This document shows, piece after piece, positions 24,779-32,235 of a stretch of 64,000 nt of DNA. The notes beneath the pieces were generated by a model. It did not search any database. It saw nothing but the letters and a program-made list of their open reading frames with translations, and was not told the DNA's origin. Numbering within the stretch: the first letter of the stretch is position 1; every line of letters begins with the position of its first letter. Position numbers and translations under genes: made by a program. The DNA comes from Acidimicrobiales bacterium. GTDB taxonomy: Bacteria; Actinomycetota; Acidimicrobiia; Acidimicrobiales; AC-14. The stretch is taken from the NCBI GenBank assembly GCA_025463925.1, contig JAODBK010000038.1, forward strand, positions 1-64,000, read 5' to 3'.

Positions 24779-25879
24779 CTACGAGACACGGGATTCGGCC
24801 TTGTTCGCAGCGGGCTGAACGGATGCAGTCGATTGAACCGACGGAGCATCGAGCAGCTCCCGGACCCGCGGAATCACCTCTCGCCCGTAGAGCTCGATCA
24901 TCGCCATCCGCTGTTCGTGGGGCACTCCTCCGGTGGCGTACGCGAGGTCGAATCGGCTGAGGCCGAGCAGCCGGATGTTGGCCGCGAGCTTGGTTGCGAC
25001 GGTCTCGGGTGATCCGACGTACTGCGATCCGTCGGCGATCTCCGCCTGGAACGTGTTCATTGTCGGCCGGGCCCAGCCGCGCTCGGCCGACGCGGCCTCG
25101 AGCGTCGCCTGCCAGTGCGGCCATTGAATGTTGACCGCTTCGTCGTCGGTCGTGGCCACGAACCCGGGGGAGTGCATGCCGACCGGGAGTGATGGGTGTC
25201 CGTATTCGTCGAGGGCGCGGTGGTAGAGCTCGACGTACGGGGCGAATCGGTTTGGGTGCCCGCCGATGATGGCCAGCATGAGTGGCAGGCCGAAGCGAGC
25301 GGCCCGGATCACCGACTGCGGGCTGCCGCCAACACCAACCCAGGTGGGGAGGTGCCCTGCGGGGAGCGGGGGATACACGTGTTGGTCGGTGAGCGGTGAC
25401 CGGGAGGTGCCGGACCAGGTCACGGGTTGGTCGCGGAGCAGGCGGATGAGCAGGTCGAGCTTCTCCTCGAACAGTGTCTCGTAGTCGGCGAGGTCGAACC
25501 CGAACAGCGGGAACGAGTCGGTCAACGAGCCGCGGCCGACGATGAGTTGTGCCCGTCCGTTCGACACCGCGTCGAGGGTCGCGAAGTCGGTGTAGACCCG
25601 CACCGGGTCCTGCGTGCTCAGCACGGTCACGGCCGTGCCGAGGCGGATGCGTTCGGTGCGGCTGGCGATGGCGGCCAACATCACGTGACCCGCGGAGTCC
25701 ATGAGGTCAGCCCGGTAATGCTCGCCGATGTTGAACGAGTCGATACCGACCGCATCGGCGAGGACGGCCTCCTCGATCGTGTTGCGGATGACGACGTCAC
25801 CGCTGAGCGGCTGCCCGGATTCGTCGACCGTCACGAAGACCGGCGTATCCAATCCGAACTCAATCGCATCGTTGGTCAT
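24779..25879 (-). CDS. LLM class flavin-dependent oxidoreductase
   Basis: A luciferase-like monooxygenase superfamily protein, 366 residues, TIM-barrel fold using FMN or F420. Recognisable parts are EFGLDTPVFV at the start, DSFNIGEHYRADLMDSAG, IRLGTAVTVLSTQDPVRVY, the flavin-binding RAQLIVGRGSLTDSFPLFG and LPTWVGVGGSPQSV. The last about 20 residues (after RELLDAPS) are low-complexity. The substrate is unknown. A hairpin upstream at 25900-25939 separates it from the YceI gene on the same strand, so it probably has its own promoter. Confidence 0.83.
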   Translation of the reverse strand: MTNDAIEFGLDTPVFVTVDESGQPLSGDVVIRNTIEEAVLADAVGIDSFNIGEHYRADLMDSAGHVMLAAIASRTERIRLGTAVTVLSTQDPVRVYTDFATLDAVSNGRAQLIVGRGSLTDSFPLFGFDLADYETLFEEKLDLLIRLLRDQPVTWSGTSRSPLTDQHVYPPLPAGHLPTWVGVGGSPQSVIRAARFGLPLMLAIIGGHPNRFAPYVELYHRALDEYGHPSLPVGMHSPGFVATTDDEAVNIQWPHWQATLEAASAERGWARPTMNTFQAEIADGSQYVGSPETVATKLAANIRLLGLSRFDLAYATGGVPHEQRMAMIELYGREVIPRVRELLDAPSVQSTASVQPAANKAESRVS

Positions 25880-25899
25880 CGCTCACTCCTCTCGACGCG

Positions 25900-25939
25900 A
25901 CGAAGGCCCCGCGGCGGGTGTGCATCACGGGGCCTTCGT
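25900..25939 (-). terminator. hairpin terminator downstream of YceI gene
   Basis: Arms 25900-25910 (acgaaggcccc) and 25929-25939 form a perfect 11-bp stem with an 18-nt loop. It lies 37 bp after the end of the YceI gene on the minus strand and before the LLM start. No T tract is present. Confidence 0.6.
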
Positions 25940-25976
25940 CTCGGGCGGTCCGCCTGGTGGGAAGCGGACTGCGCGA

Positions 25977-26540
25977 TCAGCTGGCGGGCTCGAGCAGCTG
26001 GAGGTCGAGCACGACCTTCACCACGTCGCCGAGCGCGACCGCGCTGACACCGGGCGGCATCGCGAGGTCGATGCCGAAGTCCTTGCGGCGGATCTCGGTC
26101 GTGGCCTCGAAGCCGGCGTGGCGGGGGCCGCCCGGGAAGTTCTCGATGCCGCCGAGCTCGACCGCGAGCACGACCGGTCGGGTGATGTCGCCGATCGTCA
26201 GCTCGCCGTCGACCTGGTACTCCGACCCGGCGCCCGCGATGCGCGTGGAGCGGAACACCATGCTCGGGCGCTGGGCGACGTCGATGATGTCGGGTGAGAG
26301 CACGTGGGCGTCGCGGTCGGCGTTGGCGGTGTCGATCGATGCCACGTCGACGGTGGCGGTGACGCTGGTGGTGTCGAGGGTCTCGCCGATGACGACGTCG
26401 GCGTCGAATCGGGTGAACCGGCCCCGCACCTTGGACACGCCGAGGTGGCGGATCGAGAAGCCGATCGAGGAGTGGTTGGTGTCGACCGCCCAGTGGCCGG
26501 GGGCCAGGGGCAGCGAGACGCTGGTGGGTGCGGTGGTCAT
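25977..26540 (-). CDS. YceI family lipocalin-like protein
   Basis: A 187-residue YceI-type beta barrel, known in the family to bind polyisoprenoid or other amphiphilic ligands. It shows HWAVDTNHSSIGFSIRHLGVSKVRGRF, then DADVVIGE, SIDTANADRDAHVLSPDI, the ELTIGDITRPV turn and RRKDFGIDL, all typical. There is no signal peptide, so it would act in the cytoplasm. It diverges from the XRE regulator at 26642; the 101-bp gap has cctgg/ccagg arms (26588-26592 and 26604-26608) that may be a regulator site. Confidence 0.87.
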   Translation of the reverse strand: MTTAPTSVSLPLAPGHWAVDTNHSSIGFSIRHLGVSKVRGRFTRFDADVVIGETLDTTSVTATVDVASIDTANADRDAHVLSPDIIDVAQRPSMVFRSTRIAGAGSEYQVDGELTIGDITRPVVLAVELGGIENFPGGPRHAGFEATTEIRRKDFGIDLAMPPGVSAVALGDVVKVVLDLQLLEPAS

Positions 26541-26641
26541 GTCGGCATCATCCGCTCAAGCCAACGCGCCGAGAAGGCCGGGCTGATCCTGGTACTGACA
26601 GGGCCAGGGTGATCCGTCGGTTCCTGGGGCATGCTGGGAGG

Positions 26642-27502
26642 GTGACAACGGTCGCCGAGTTCCTCCGTGCTCGGCGCGATCAGCTGCAGCCGGGCGACGT
26701 CGGCCTGCCCGACAGCGGCCGGCGGCGCACCCCGGGCCTGCGCCGCGAAGAGGTGGCCACCCTCGCCGGGGTCAGCATCGACTACCTGGTCCGGCTCGAG
26801 CAGGGCCGCGACACGAAGCCGTCGCCGAGCGTGATCGCCGCGCTGGCCGACGCCCTGCGCCTCGACGACGGCCAACGCCGCGAGCTGTACCTGTTGGCGA
26901 TGGTCAGCCAGACCGCCGAGCTGTGCCCGGCCGCCCGCCCCCTCGCCCGCGCCGTGGCGCCCACCGTGACCGCGCTCCTCACGGCCCTGGGCACCACGCC
27001 GGCGTTCGTCGCCGGGCCGGCCAACGACGTGCTCGCATGGAACGACGCCTGGGGTCGGCTCGTCCGCCCACTCGGAATGCTCGACGGCGCGCTCCCGAAC
27101 CTGGCCCGGCACGTGTTCCTGCACCCCGACGCGCGCACGGTGTACTCCGACTGGGTCGCCGCGGCCGACGACCAGGTCAGCCGCCTGCGCGCCGCCAGCG
27201 CGCGCTGGGGCGACGATCACGACTTCGCGGCGCTGATGGACGAGCTGCGCGCCTCGCCGGACTTCAACGAACGCTGGTCGGCCTTCGCGTCGACCGACAA
27301 GCGCCGCGGCATGACGCGCATCGTTCACCCCGACCTCGGCCAACTGCGCCTCGACTACGAGGTGCTCCTGCTCCCCGATGACATCGACGAGCAACGCCTC
27401 GTCACCTGGCTCCCCGCCGACGACGCCACCGCGAGCGCCCTTGCCGGCGCCGGTGACAACGCAGTTCCCTCGAGTCCCGCGCAGCTCCGCGTCATCGGCT
27501 GA
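26642..27502 (+). CDS. XRE helix-turn-helix regulator with MmyB-like ligand domain
   Basis: A 286-residue transcription factor. The N-terminal helix-turn-helix has the typical segment RRRTPGLRREEVATLAGVSIDYLVRLEQGRD (about residues 25-57). The C-terminal half is the MmyB-like PAS-type ligand domain (LAWNDAWGRLVRP, RHVFLHPDARTVYSDW, and the closing DYEVLLLPD). Family members often regulate a divergent oxidoreductase or stress gene; here the divergent gene is YceI. The GTG at 26642 gives the usual start VTTVAEFLRARR. The 211 bp after its stop hold no convincing gene. Confidence 0.88.
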   Translation: MTTVAEFLRARRDQLQPGDVGLPDSGRRRTPGLRREEVATLAGVSIDYLVRLEQGRDTKPSPSVIAALADALRLDDGQRRELYLLAMVSQTAELCPAARPLARAVAPTVTALLTALGTTPAFVAGPANDVLAWNDAWGRLVRPLGMLDGALPNLARHVFLHPDARTVYSDWVAAADDQVSRLRAASARWGDDHDFAALMDELRASPDFNERWSAFASTDKRRGMTRIVHPDLGQLRLDYEVLLLPDDIDEQRLVTWLPADDATASALAGAGDNAVPSSPAQLRVIG

Positions 27503-27713
27503 AGGAGCTCGACCGGATCGGTTGCGACGCGCATTTGCCGATCGAACAACGCGTCGTCGGGCGGCTTCGCGCCGAGCGCGTCTCGTTCTCGGTACGTCGT
27601 GGTGGGCGCGGCCCTCGAAGACACGAGCTTGTGGCCCTTGCGATCGACGAGTTCGAACCGGCCGTCTCGCAGATGCTCGATGCGCTCGTCCGGCGGCCCG
27701 GCGAGGGCGCTTG

Positions 27714-28103
27714 CTAGCGGGCTGCGGTTGCTTCGATCTCGACGAGCAGCTCGGGGAACGCGAGGCGATGCACGCCGATGAGGGTCATGGCCGGCAGATT
27801 GGGTGCGAGCGAACCGGCCAGGGAGCCGTACGCGGCGAGCAGCGCGTCGACGTCGGTGGTGTAGACGGTGAGCTTGACGATGTCGCTGATCGTCATGTCG
27901 CCGGCGGCGAGGACGGTTCCCAGGTTCGCGAACGCGGTCGTGAGCTGTTCAGCCATGTCGGTGGTCGTGGGCGGTGTGCCGTCGGGTCCGGTCGCGGTCT
28001 GGCCGGAGCAGAGCAGCGTTCGTTCGGCGCCGGAGAGCTCGACGGCTTGTGAGAACCCGAACGTCTTGGACCACTCCCACGGGTTCCTGTCGGTGCGCTG
28101 CAT
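27714..28103 (-). CDS. RidA family protein
   Basis: A 129-residue RidA/YjgF-type trimeric protein. Members deaminate reactive enamine/imine intermediates or act as related hydrolases. It shows FSQAVELSGAERTLLCSGQTATG, then TAFANLGTVLAAGDMTISDIVKLTVYTTD, and FPELLVEIEATA; the Arg that binds the carboxylate in true RidA is not clear in this copy (the end has ELLVEIEA), so it may be one of the other YjgF subgroups. It lies 27 bp downstream of the NTF2-like gene on the same strand and probably shares its transcript. Confidence 0.83.
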   Translation of the reverse strand: MQRTDRNPWEWSKTFGFSQAVELSGAERTLLCSGQTATGPDGTPPTTTDMAEQLTTAFANLGTVLAAGDMTISDIVKLTVYTTDVDALLAAYGSLAGSLAPNLPAMTLIGVHRLAFPELLVEIEATAAR

Positions 28104-28130
28104 GGCGTCGTCCTTCTTGTCGGTGAGGGC

Positions 28131-28538
28131 TCAGCTGAGCTGCTGTTGGATGGCGGCGACGTCGAGCCACACGTTCTCGCGACAGATCAGCGCGTCACGG
28201 AACTCGAAGACGTGCAGGATGCGAAACGTGATGCGCCGACCGTTGCCGGGCAGACCGAGGAAGGAGCCGGTGACGGTGCCGGTCATCTGTTGGTCGAGGA
28301 CCATGGCGTCGTCGCTGAAGAAGCGGTGCGCGGGTTGCTCGTCTTCGGTCCGGAAGTTCGCGGTGAGCTCTTCGTAGAAGCCGCGGGCCGCGCTCTTGCC
28401 GTGCAGGACGCCGGTCGGGAACCCGACCACATCGTGTTCGACGTCATCGGTGTAGACCGCGATCGCGCCCTCGGCGTCGCCCGCACCCTCCGCCTTCAGG
28501 TGTCGCTCGACGAGCGCCACCATCTCAGACTGCTCCAC
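28131..28538 (-). CDS. SnoaL/NTF2-like protein (ester cyclase-like)
   Basis: A 135-residue alpha-beta cone protein. Typical elements are LVERHLKAEGAGDAEGAIAVYTDDVEHDVV, FYEELTANF, MTGTVTGSFLGLPGNGRRI and VFEFRDALICRENVWLD, as in polyketide-cyclase-like SnoaL proteins. The GTG at 28538 has an aggag site 8 nt upstream and was preferred; longer readings run through the divergent promoter. It pairs with the RidA gene downstream and diverges from a TetR regulator across 92 bp that contain a 16-bp near-palindrome (28597-28612). Confidence 0.72.
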   Translation of the reverse strand: MEQSEMVALVERHLKAEGAGDAEGAIAVYTDDVEHDVVGFPTGVLHGKSAARGFYEELTANFRTEDEQPAHRFFSDDAMVLDQQMTGTVTGSFLGLPGNGRRITFRILHVFEFRDALICRENVWLDVAAIQQQLS

Positions 28539-28596
28539 TTGGTCGTCTCCTCGGCGCGGCATTCTCGACGCGCATCGTTGGATGTTGCTATTATTA

Positions 28597-28612
28597 TGAG
28601 ATAGCTCTCTCA
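28597..28612. promoter_or_regulatory. operator palindrome between NTF2-like and TetR genes
   Basis: The 16-bp sequence tgagatagctctctca pairs in 7 of 8 positions with its reverse complement. It is preceded by the AT-rich run ctattattatga, a local exception in this GC-rich DNA that can serve as -10. It is placed 18 bp before the TetR start, so autoregulation and control of the divergent genes are likely. Confidence 0.55.
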
Positions 28613-28630
28613 CGTCAAGAGAAGTCTTCC

Positions 28631-29260
28631 ATGGAAGCGATGACGGCCGGCCGCGCCAACCAGAAGGCGCGCACCCGCCAAGCACTCCTCGCCGCCACCG
28701 TCGAGCTGATCCGCGAAGGCAACGCCCCGTCGATTCCCGACGCGGCCGAGCGCGCCCTCATGTCCCCGGCGACCGCGTACCGCTACTTCTCCAGCGCCCA
28801 CGCCTTGTGGGAGGAAGCCTCGCTGGAGATGGTGGAGAACTGGGACACCGACCCGATCGATCAAGTCGGCGACGATCCCCGCGCCCGTCTCCAGGCAGTC
28901 GTGCAGAGCGTCGGCTGGCACATGCTCGACGACGAGCTGCCCTACCGGAATTTGGCACGCGCCAGCCTCGAGCGTTGGTACGAGCAGGCCGCCGCAGCTG
29001 ACGACGAACGCATGCCGGTCCGCCAAGGCCGGCGGATGGTCTACAATGCCAAGGTTGTCGAGCCGCTCCGTGGACACCTACCCGACGCGGTCGTCCTCGA
29101 GCTGCTCAACGCGCTCGCCCTCGTGTGGGGAACCGAAGCCGTGCTCGTCCTCCGCGACGTATGCCGGCTCGACACCGAAGACGCGAAGGACACCATGCTC
29201 CACGCGGCGCGCTGGATGCTCGACGGCTTCCTCGCCGAGCACCCGCCACGCAAACGATGA
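28631..29260 (+). CDS. TetR family regulator
   Basis: A 209-residue regulator. The N-terminal helix-turn-helix (RQALLAATVELIREG, then IPDAAERALMSPATAYRYFSSAHALW, residues about 14-60) has the TetR layout. The C-terminal domain ends with LLNALALVWGTEAVLVLRDV and DAKDTMLHAARWMLDGFL. The first ATG is 28631; a second at 28640 would remove three residues. By position it regulates the divergent NTF2-like and RidA genes through the palindrome in between. The ligand is unknown. Confidence 0.85.
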   Translation: MEAMTAGRANQKARTRQALLAATVELIREGNAPSIPDAAERALMSPATAYRYFSSAHALWEEASLEMVENWDTDPIDQVGDDPRARLQAVVQSVGWHMLDDELPYRNLARASLERWYEQAAAADDERMPVRQGRRMVYNAKVVEPLRGHLPDAVVLELLNALALVWGTEAVLVLRDVCRLDTEDAKDTMLHAARWMLDGFLAEHPPRKR

Positions 29261-29317
29261 CGCGCCCGCGGCCCCTTCCGCGGTTCGTTCGGTCATGGGA
29301 CGCGCGACCCTGTTCGG

Positions 29318-29680
29318 ATGCTGGTGATCGACGCCGCCAACGTGATCGGGTCTCGCCCAACCGGCTGGTGGCGCGATCGGCCAGGCGCGGCACGAGGCTT
29401 CACGCAACGAGTGCGGGCGACGGTGACCGCCGGACGGCTGGGCCCACCCGTGACCATCGTGCTCGAGGGCCGAGCCCGGGCCGGAGCCGATGAGGCGGAC
29501 GTGGACGGCGTGGCGGTTGTGCATGCGCCCGGCGAGGGCGACGACACGATTGCCGCCATCGCCCAGGCCCATCGTGACGTGGTCGTGGTCACGGCCGACC
29601 GTGAACTGGCCGACCGGGTCCGAGCCGCCGAAGCGGAGGTCGTCGGGCCGAGCTGGCTGCTGGACCAGCTCGTGGACTGA
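29318..29680 (+). CDS. NYN/PIN-like domain protein (YacP-type)
   Basis: A 120-residue protein with a PIN-like nuclease fold. It shows MLVIDAANVIGSRPTGWW (first acidic residue D5), PVTIVLEGRA, the acidic patch HAPGEGDDTIAAI, and VVVVTADRELADRVRAAEAEVVGPSWLLDQL, which carries the last acidic cluster. Members are thought to cut or bind RNA; activity here is not proved. It stands alone, 57 bp after the TetR gene. Confidence 0.78.
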   Translation: MLVIDAANVIGSRPTGWWRDRPGAARGFTQRVRATVTAGRLGPPVTIVLEGRARAGADEADVDGVAVVHAPGEGDDTIAAIAQAHRDVVVVTADRELADRVRAAEAEVVGPSWLLDQLVD

Positions 29681-29760
29681 ACCGGCAGGCGGAGGCGGCA
29701 GCCGTGGGATGAGGACGGTCCGGCACTCGGCGATCGGGAACCCCTGCCGACTGCCGACTG

Positions 29761-30027
29761 CTATCTGCCGGTGCGCTCGCGGTGCGTACATCCCGGCCAG
29801 CAGCAGGGCCGACGCTGGCCTTCGTCCAGTTCCTCCTGGGTCCGGCGAATGCGGCGTTCTCGGGTCGTCTCCTGCTTGGCATCCTCGACCCAGCAGATGA
29901 ACTCGTTGCGGGCCAGAGGCGTGATGTCCTTCCAGGCATCGAGCGCCGTCGGCTTGGCGATCAGCGCCTTGCGCAGGTCTGCGGGAAGTTCGTGCACCAC
30001 CCCACCGGGCACTCGCGAGCTGCTCAC
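29761..30027 (-). CDS. YdeI/OmpD-associated family protein, short
   Basis: An 88-residue protein matching the C-terminal part of the YdeI/OmdA family: VVHELPADLRKALIAKPTALDAWKDITPLARNEFICWV, then EDAKQETTRERRIRRTQEELDEGQRRPCCWPGC. The conserved helix pair (ADLRKAL... and TPLARNEFI...) and the R-x-R-R-I tail are all present; stand-alone versions of this domain are common. The Cys-rich end (CCWPGCTHRE) may bind metal. Function is not established. Confidence 0.7.
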   Translation of the reverse strand: MSSSRVPGGVVHELPADLRKALIAKPTALDAWKDITPLARNEFICWVEDAKQETTRERRIRRTQEELDEGQRRPCCWPGCTHRERTGR

Positions 30028-30046
30028 AAACCCACGGTAGTAAAGC

Positions 30047-30190
30047 GTGGACGCGATCGACGACGCGGCCGCGTCGTTCTACCGGCACCACGGGTTCGAG
30101 CCGATACCGACGCACGAGCATCGGCTGGTGCCTCAGGGCGGACGAACGTGGCCGCGGGAGCCCTTGTACCGACGGCTCTGTCGGCGGTAG
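30047..30190 (+). pseudogene. remnant of a GNAT acetyltransferase (C-terminal end)
   Basis: This 47-codon frame reads VDAIDDAAASFYRHHGFEPI and then PTHEHRLVP. That is the last beta-alpha-beta of GNAT acetyltransferases of the tRNA-acetylating toxin type (motif FY..HGF.p.p...RLv). The acetyl-CoA-binding and N-terminal parts are missing: the DNA before it belongs to the divergent YdeI gene. It is too short to be active and is read as a decayed gene. An AbiEi-like fragment follows, so this spot seems to collect toxin-antitoxin debris. Confidence 0.55.
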
Positions 30191-30324
30191 ACAGGCTTCA
30201 CGGCGGCAAATCCAGAGTTGTCTCTGTCGGGCAACTCCGGCCCCCGCCACCAACTATCGAAGCATGCGCTTCCAAGGGCCTCCCTCGTCGGGAGACCCTT
30301 CCCGTTCCAAGACGAGGAGGCGAC

Positions 30325-30654
30325 ATGCCCGACCAGTTCGATGATGATCTCTTCATTGATGCCAACGGCTGCCTGACCGAACGGCTCGCGCTCGGCGGCG
30401 GAGAGGTGATCGTCCACTACGACGACATCCCGGAGACCGACATCACGACCGTCGACGGCATCCGCTGCACGACTGCGCTGCGGACGGTGATTGACATCGC
30501 GCCGGACGTGGAGCCGGACCACCTGGAGCGGATCGTGCAGGACTGCCTCGATCGCCGACTGTTCACGGTGGAAGAAGCGTGGGTGAGGCTCGGCGAGTCC
30601 GACATGCTGGCAAGGCCGGGCGCCGAGCTCCTCAAACGGGTCCTGCGTCGCTGA
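30325..30654 (+). CDS. truncated AbiEi-like / DUF559-neighbour domain protein
   Basis: A 109-residue protein with a strong gaggagg site before the ATG. The second half, ITTVDGIRCTTALRTVIDIA... and ...IVQDCLDRRLFTVEEAWVRL, is the pattern found between the N-terminal winged helix of AbiEi-type antitoxins and a C-terminal DUF559 nuclease-like domain in actinobacterial proteins. Here both outer parts are missing: the N-terminus is only about 30 acidic residues and the protein ends at RPGAELLKRVLRR. It may still be expressed, but it looks like a shortened member. No partner toxin is next to it apart from the GNAT remnant upstream. Confidence 0.5.
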   Translation: MPDQFDDDLFIDANGCLTERLALGGGEVIVHYDDIPETDITTVDGIRCTTALRTVIDIAPDVEPDHLERIVQDCLDRRLFTVEEAWVRLGESDMLARPGAELLKRVLRR

Positions 30655-30702
30655 CGTGAGCGCGCCCGCAGCTCTTCGGGCTCGAGGGGAGCGGCCCCGC
30701 CT

Positions 30703-30753
30703 CCTCGGACGTTGAGGCCCAGCGCCTCGGACGTTGAGGCCCAGCGCCTCGGG
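30703..30753 (+). repeat. 22-bp tandem repeat, 2.3 copies
   Basis: The unit cctcggacgttgaggcccag (+cg) occurs at 30703-30724 and 30725-30746 without change, followed by a partial cctcggg. It is non-coding, in the 149 bp before the esterase, where no clear promoter was found. Confidence 0.8.
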
Positions 30754-30803
30754 CGGCAGGGGGCGGGCCAGGCGGCGAAGGATCCCCGTCGAGCGCCATC
30801 GAA

Positions 30804-32222
30804 TTGGAACAGGTGCGATTTCGCCGGGGGGCGCGGATCGGAGCGGTCGTGGTGGCGCTCGCGGCGATCCTCGCGCCGCGCAGCTCGGCGAACATGGTCG
30901 CGGCACCGACGTTCAGCGACGCCGCTGGCATCCACGTCGAGTCGGTCACCCGGCTCAGCGCACGCCAATACAACGTCACGGTCTTGTCACGGGCCCTCGG
31001 CCGGCCCGTCGATGTCCGCATCCTCGTCCCGGCTGACTATGACCGGCAGCCCACCCGGCTTCCGGTGCTCTATCTCTTCCATGGAACGAGCGGGCGAGCT
31101 TCGGATTGGGTCCATTCGGGAGACGCTGAGCGGGCCACCGACGGTCTGCCCTTGATCGTCGTGATGCCGGACGCCGGGTTCAACGGCAACGGCGGAGGCT
31201 GGTTCACCAACTGGGTGAACACGACGACCGTGCTCGGAGCATCGCAGTGGGAGACCTTCCACGTCGGTCAGCTGATCCCGTGGGTCGACGCGAACTTGCG
31301 GACGATCGGTACGCGCGAAGGCCGAGGCATCGCCGGACTGTCGCAAGGCGGATTTGGTTCGACGACGTACGCCGCCCGTCACCCAGACCTGTTCGTCTCG
31401 GCCGCGTCCTTCTCGGGCGCTCCGGACGTCGACTACAACCCGATCGTGGCCGCGGGCGCGACTGCAGTCATCGAGGCGACGGCAGTCGGGCTCGACGGGG
31501 TCGCACCCGGCGCCATGTTCGGATCGCGCGCCACCAACGAGATCAACTGGCAGGGCCACGACCCGGCCACGTTGGTGACCAACCTGCGTGCGGTCGACCT
31601 GTGGCTGTTCACCGCGACCGGTGCGCCGGGCCCATACGACCCAGTCGCGCCGAACCCGGGTGCAGCTGGCATCGAGTCGCTCACGCACGGGTCGACGATC
31701 AGCTTCGTGCAGCGGGCACAACAGCTCGGCGTGCCGGTGCACCTCCACGACTACACCTATGGCACCCACACGTGGCCGTACTGGGCACGCGACCTGCGCG
31801 AGTACCTCGGCCCGCTGATGAACACCTTCGCCCACCCACCGGCACCGCCAGTGGCGGTGTCGTACCAATCGATCGACGAGAGCTGGTCGCACTGGGGCTG
31901 GTCGGTGGCCATCCGGCGATCCGCAGTGCAGCAGTTCAGCCAGCTCAGCGCGGCGCGCCGCGACGGCTTCACGATCAGCGGCACCGGCACCGCCTCAGTG
32001 ACCACGCCTGCGTTCTACCCGCCGGGCTCCGTCTCGAGCGTGACGATCGCCAACACCTTGGGCCGCAACGTCACGATCGCGGTCGCAGACGCGACGGGAC
32101 GACTGCACCTGACGGTGCCGCTCGGTCTCGACCTGCCCGCGGTGGGGAGCGTGGCGGTGATGGGCATCCCGAGCGCTCCGGCGACGGGCGCGGGCACGAC
32201 GGTGCGCATCGCGCCCGCCTGA
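30804..32222 (+). CDS. secreted esterase, antigen 85/esterase D-like
   Basis: A 472-residue alpha/beta hydrolase with an N-terminal export signal (residues about 8-30: GARIGAVVVALAAILAPRSSA). The oxyanion region is LPVLYLFHGTSG, the nucleophile elbow GIAGLSQGGFGS (Ser), and the C-terminal His HDYTYGTHTWPYW. After the hydrolase (to about residue 330) a beta-rich C-terminal region of about 140 residues follows (GTGTASVTTPAFYPPGSV, NTLGRNVTIAVADATG). The family includes mycolyltransferases and S-formylglutathione hydrolases; export suggests an envelope or extracellular substrate. The start is uncertain: TTG at 30804 (used) or GTG at 30813. It is convergent with the LLM gene. Confidence 0.8.
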   Translation: MEQVRFRRGARIGAVVVALAAILAPRSSANMVAAPTFSDAAGIHVESVTRLSARQYNVTVLSRALGRPVDVRILVPADYDRQPTRLPVLYLFHGTSGRASDWVHSGDAERATDGLPLIVVMPDAGFNGNGGGWFTNWVNTTTVLGASQWETFHVGQLIPWVDANLRTIGTREGRGIAGLSQGGFGSTTYAARHPDLFVSAASFSGAPDVDYNPIVAAGATAVIEATAVGLDGVAPGAMFGSRATNEINWQGHDPATLVTNLRAVDLWLFTATGAPGPYDPVAPNPGAAGIESLTHGSTISFVQRAQQLGVPVHLHDYTYGTHTWPYWARDLREYLGPLMNTFAHPPAPPVAVSYQSIDESWSHWGWSVAIRRSAVQQFSQLSAARRDGFTISGTGTASVTTPAFYPPGSVSSVTIANTLGRNVTIAVADATGRLHLTVPLGLDLPAVGSVAVMGIPSAPATGAGTTVRIAPA

Positions 32223-32235
32223 GCCGGTTTCGACT

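Noticed and set aside
27503-27713. 60-residue plus-strand frame after the XRE regulator (27535-27717)
   Set aside because: No ribosome-binding site, no recognised domain, Arg-rich composition as in shadow frames; it also overlaps the end of the RidA gene on the other strand. The stretch appears non-coding.
30230-30305. Possible second tRNA 3' end (cccccgccacca followed by a hairpin)
   Set aside because: The T-loop would read aactccg instead of the conserved ttcaa type, and no anticodon or D-arm is present upstream; noted only as a possible remnant.
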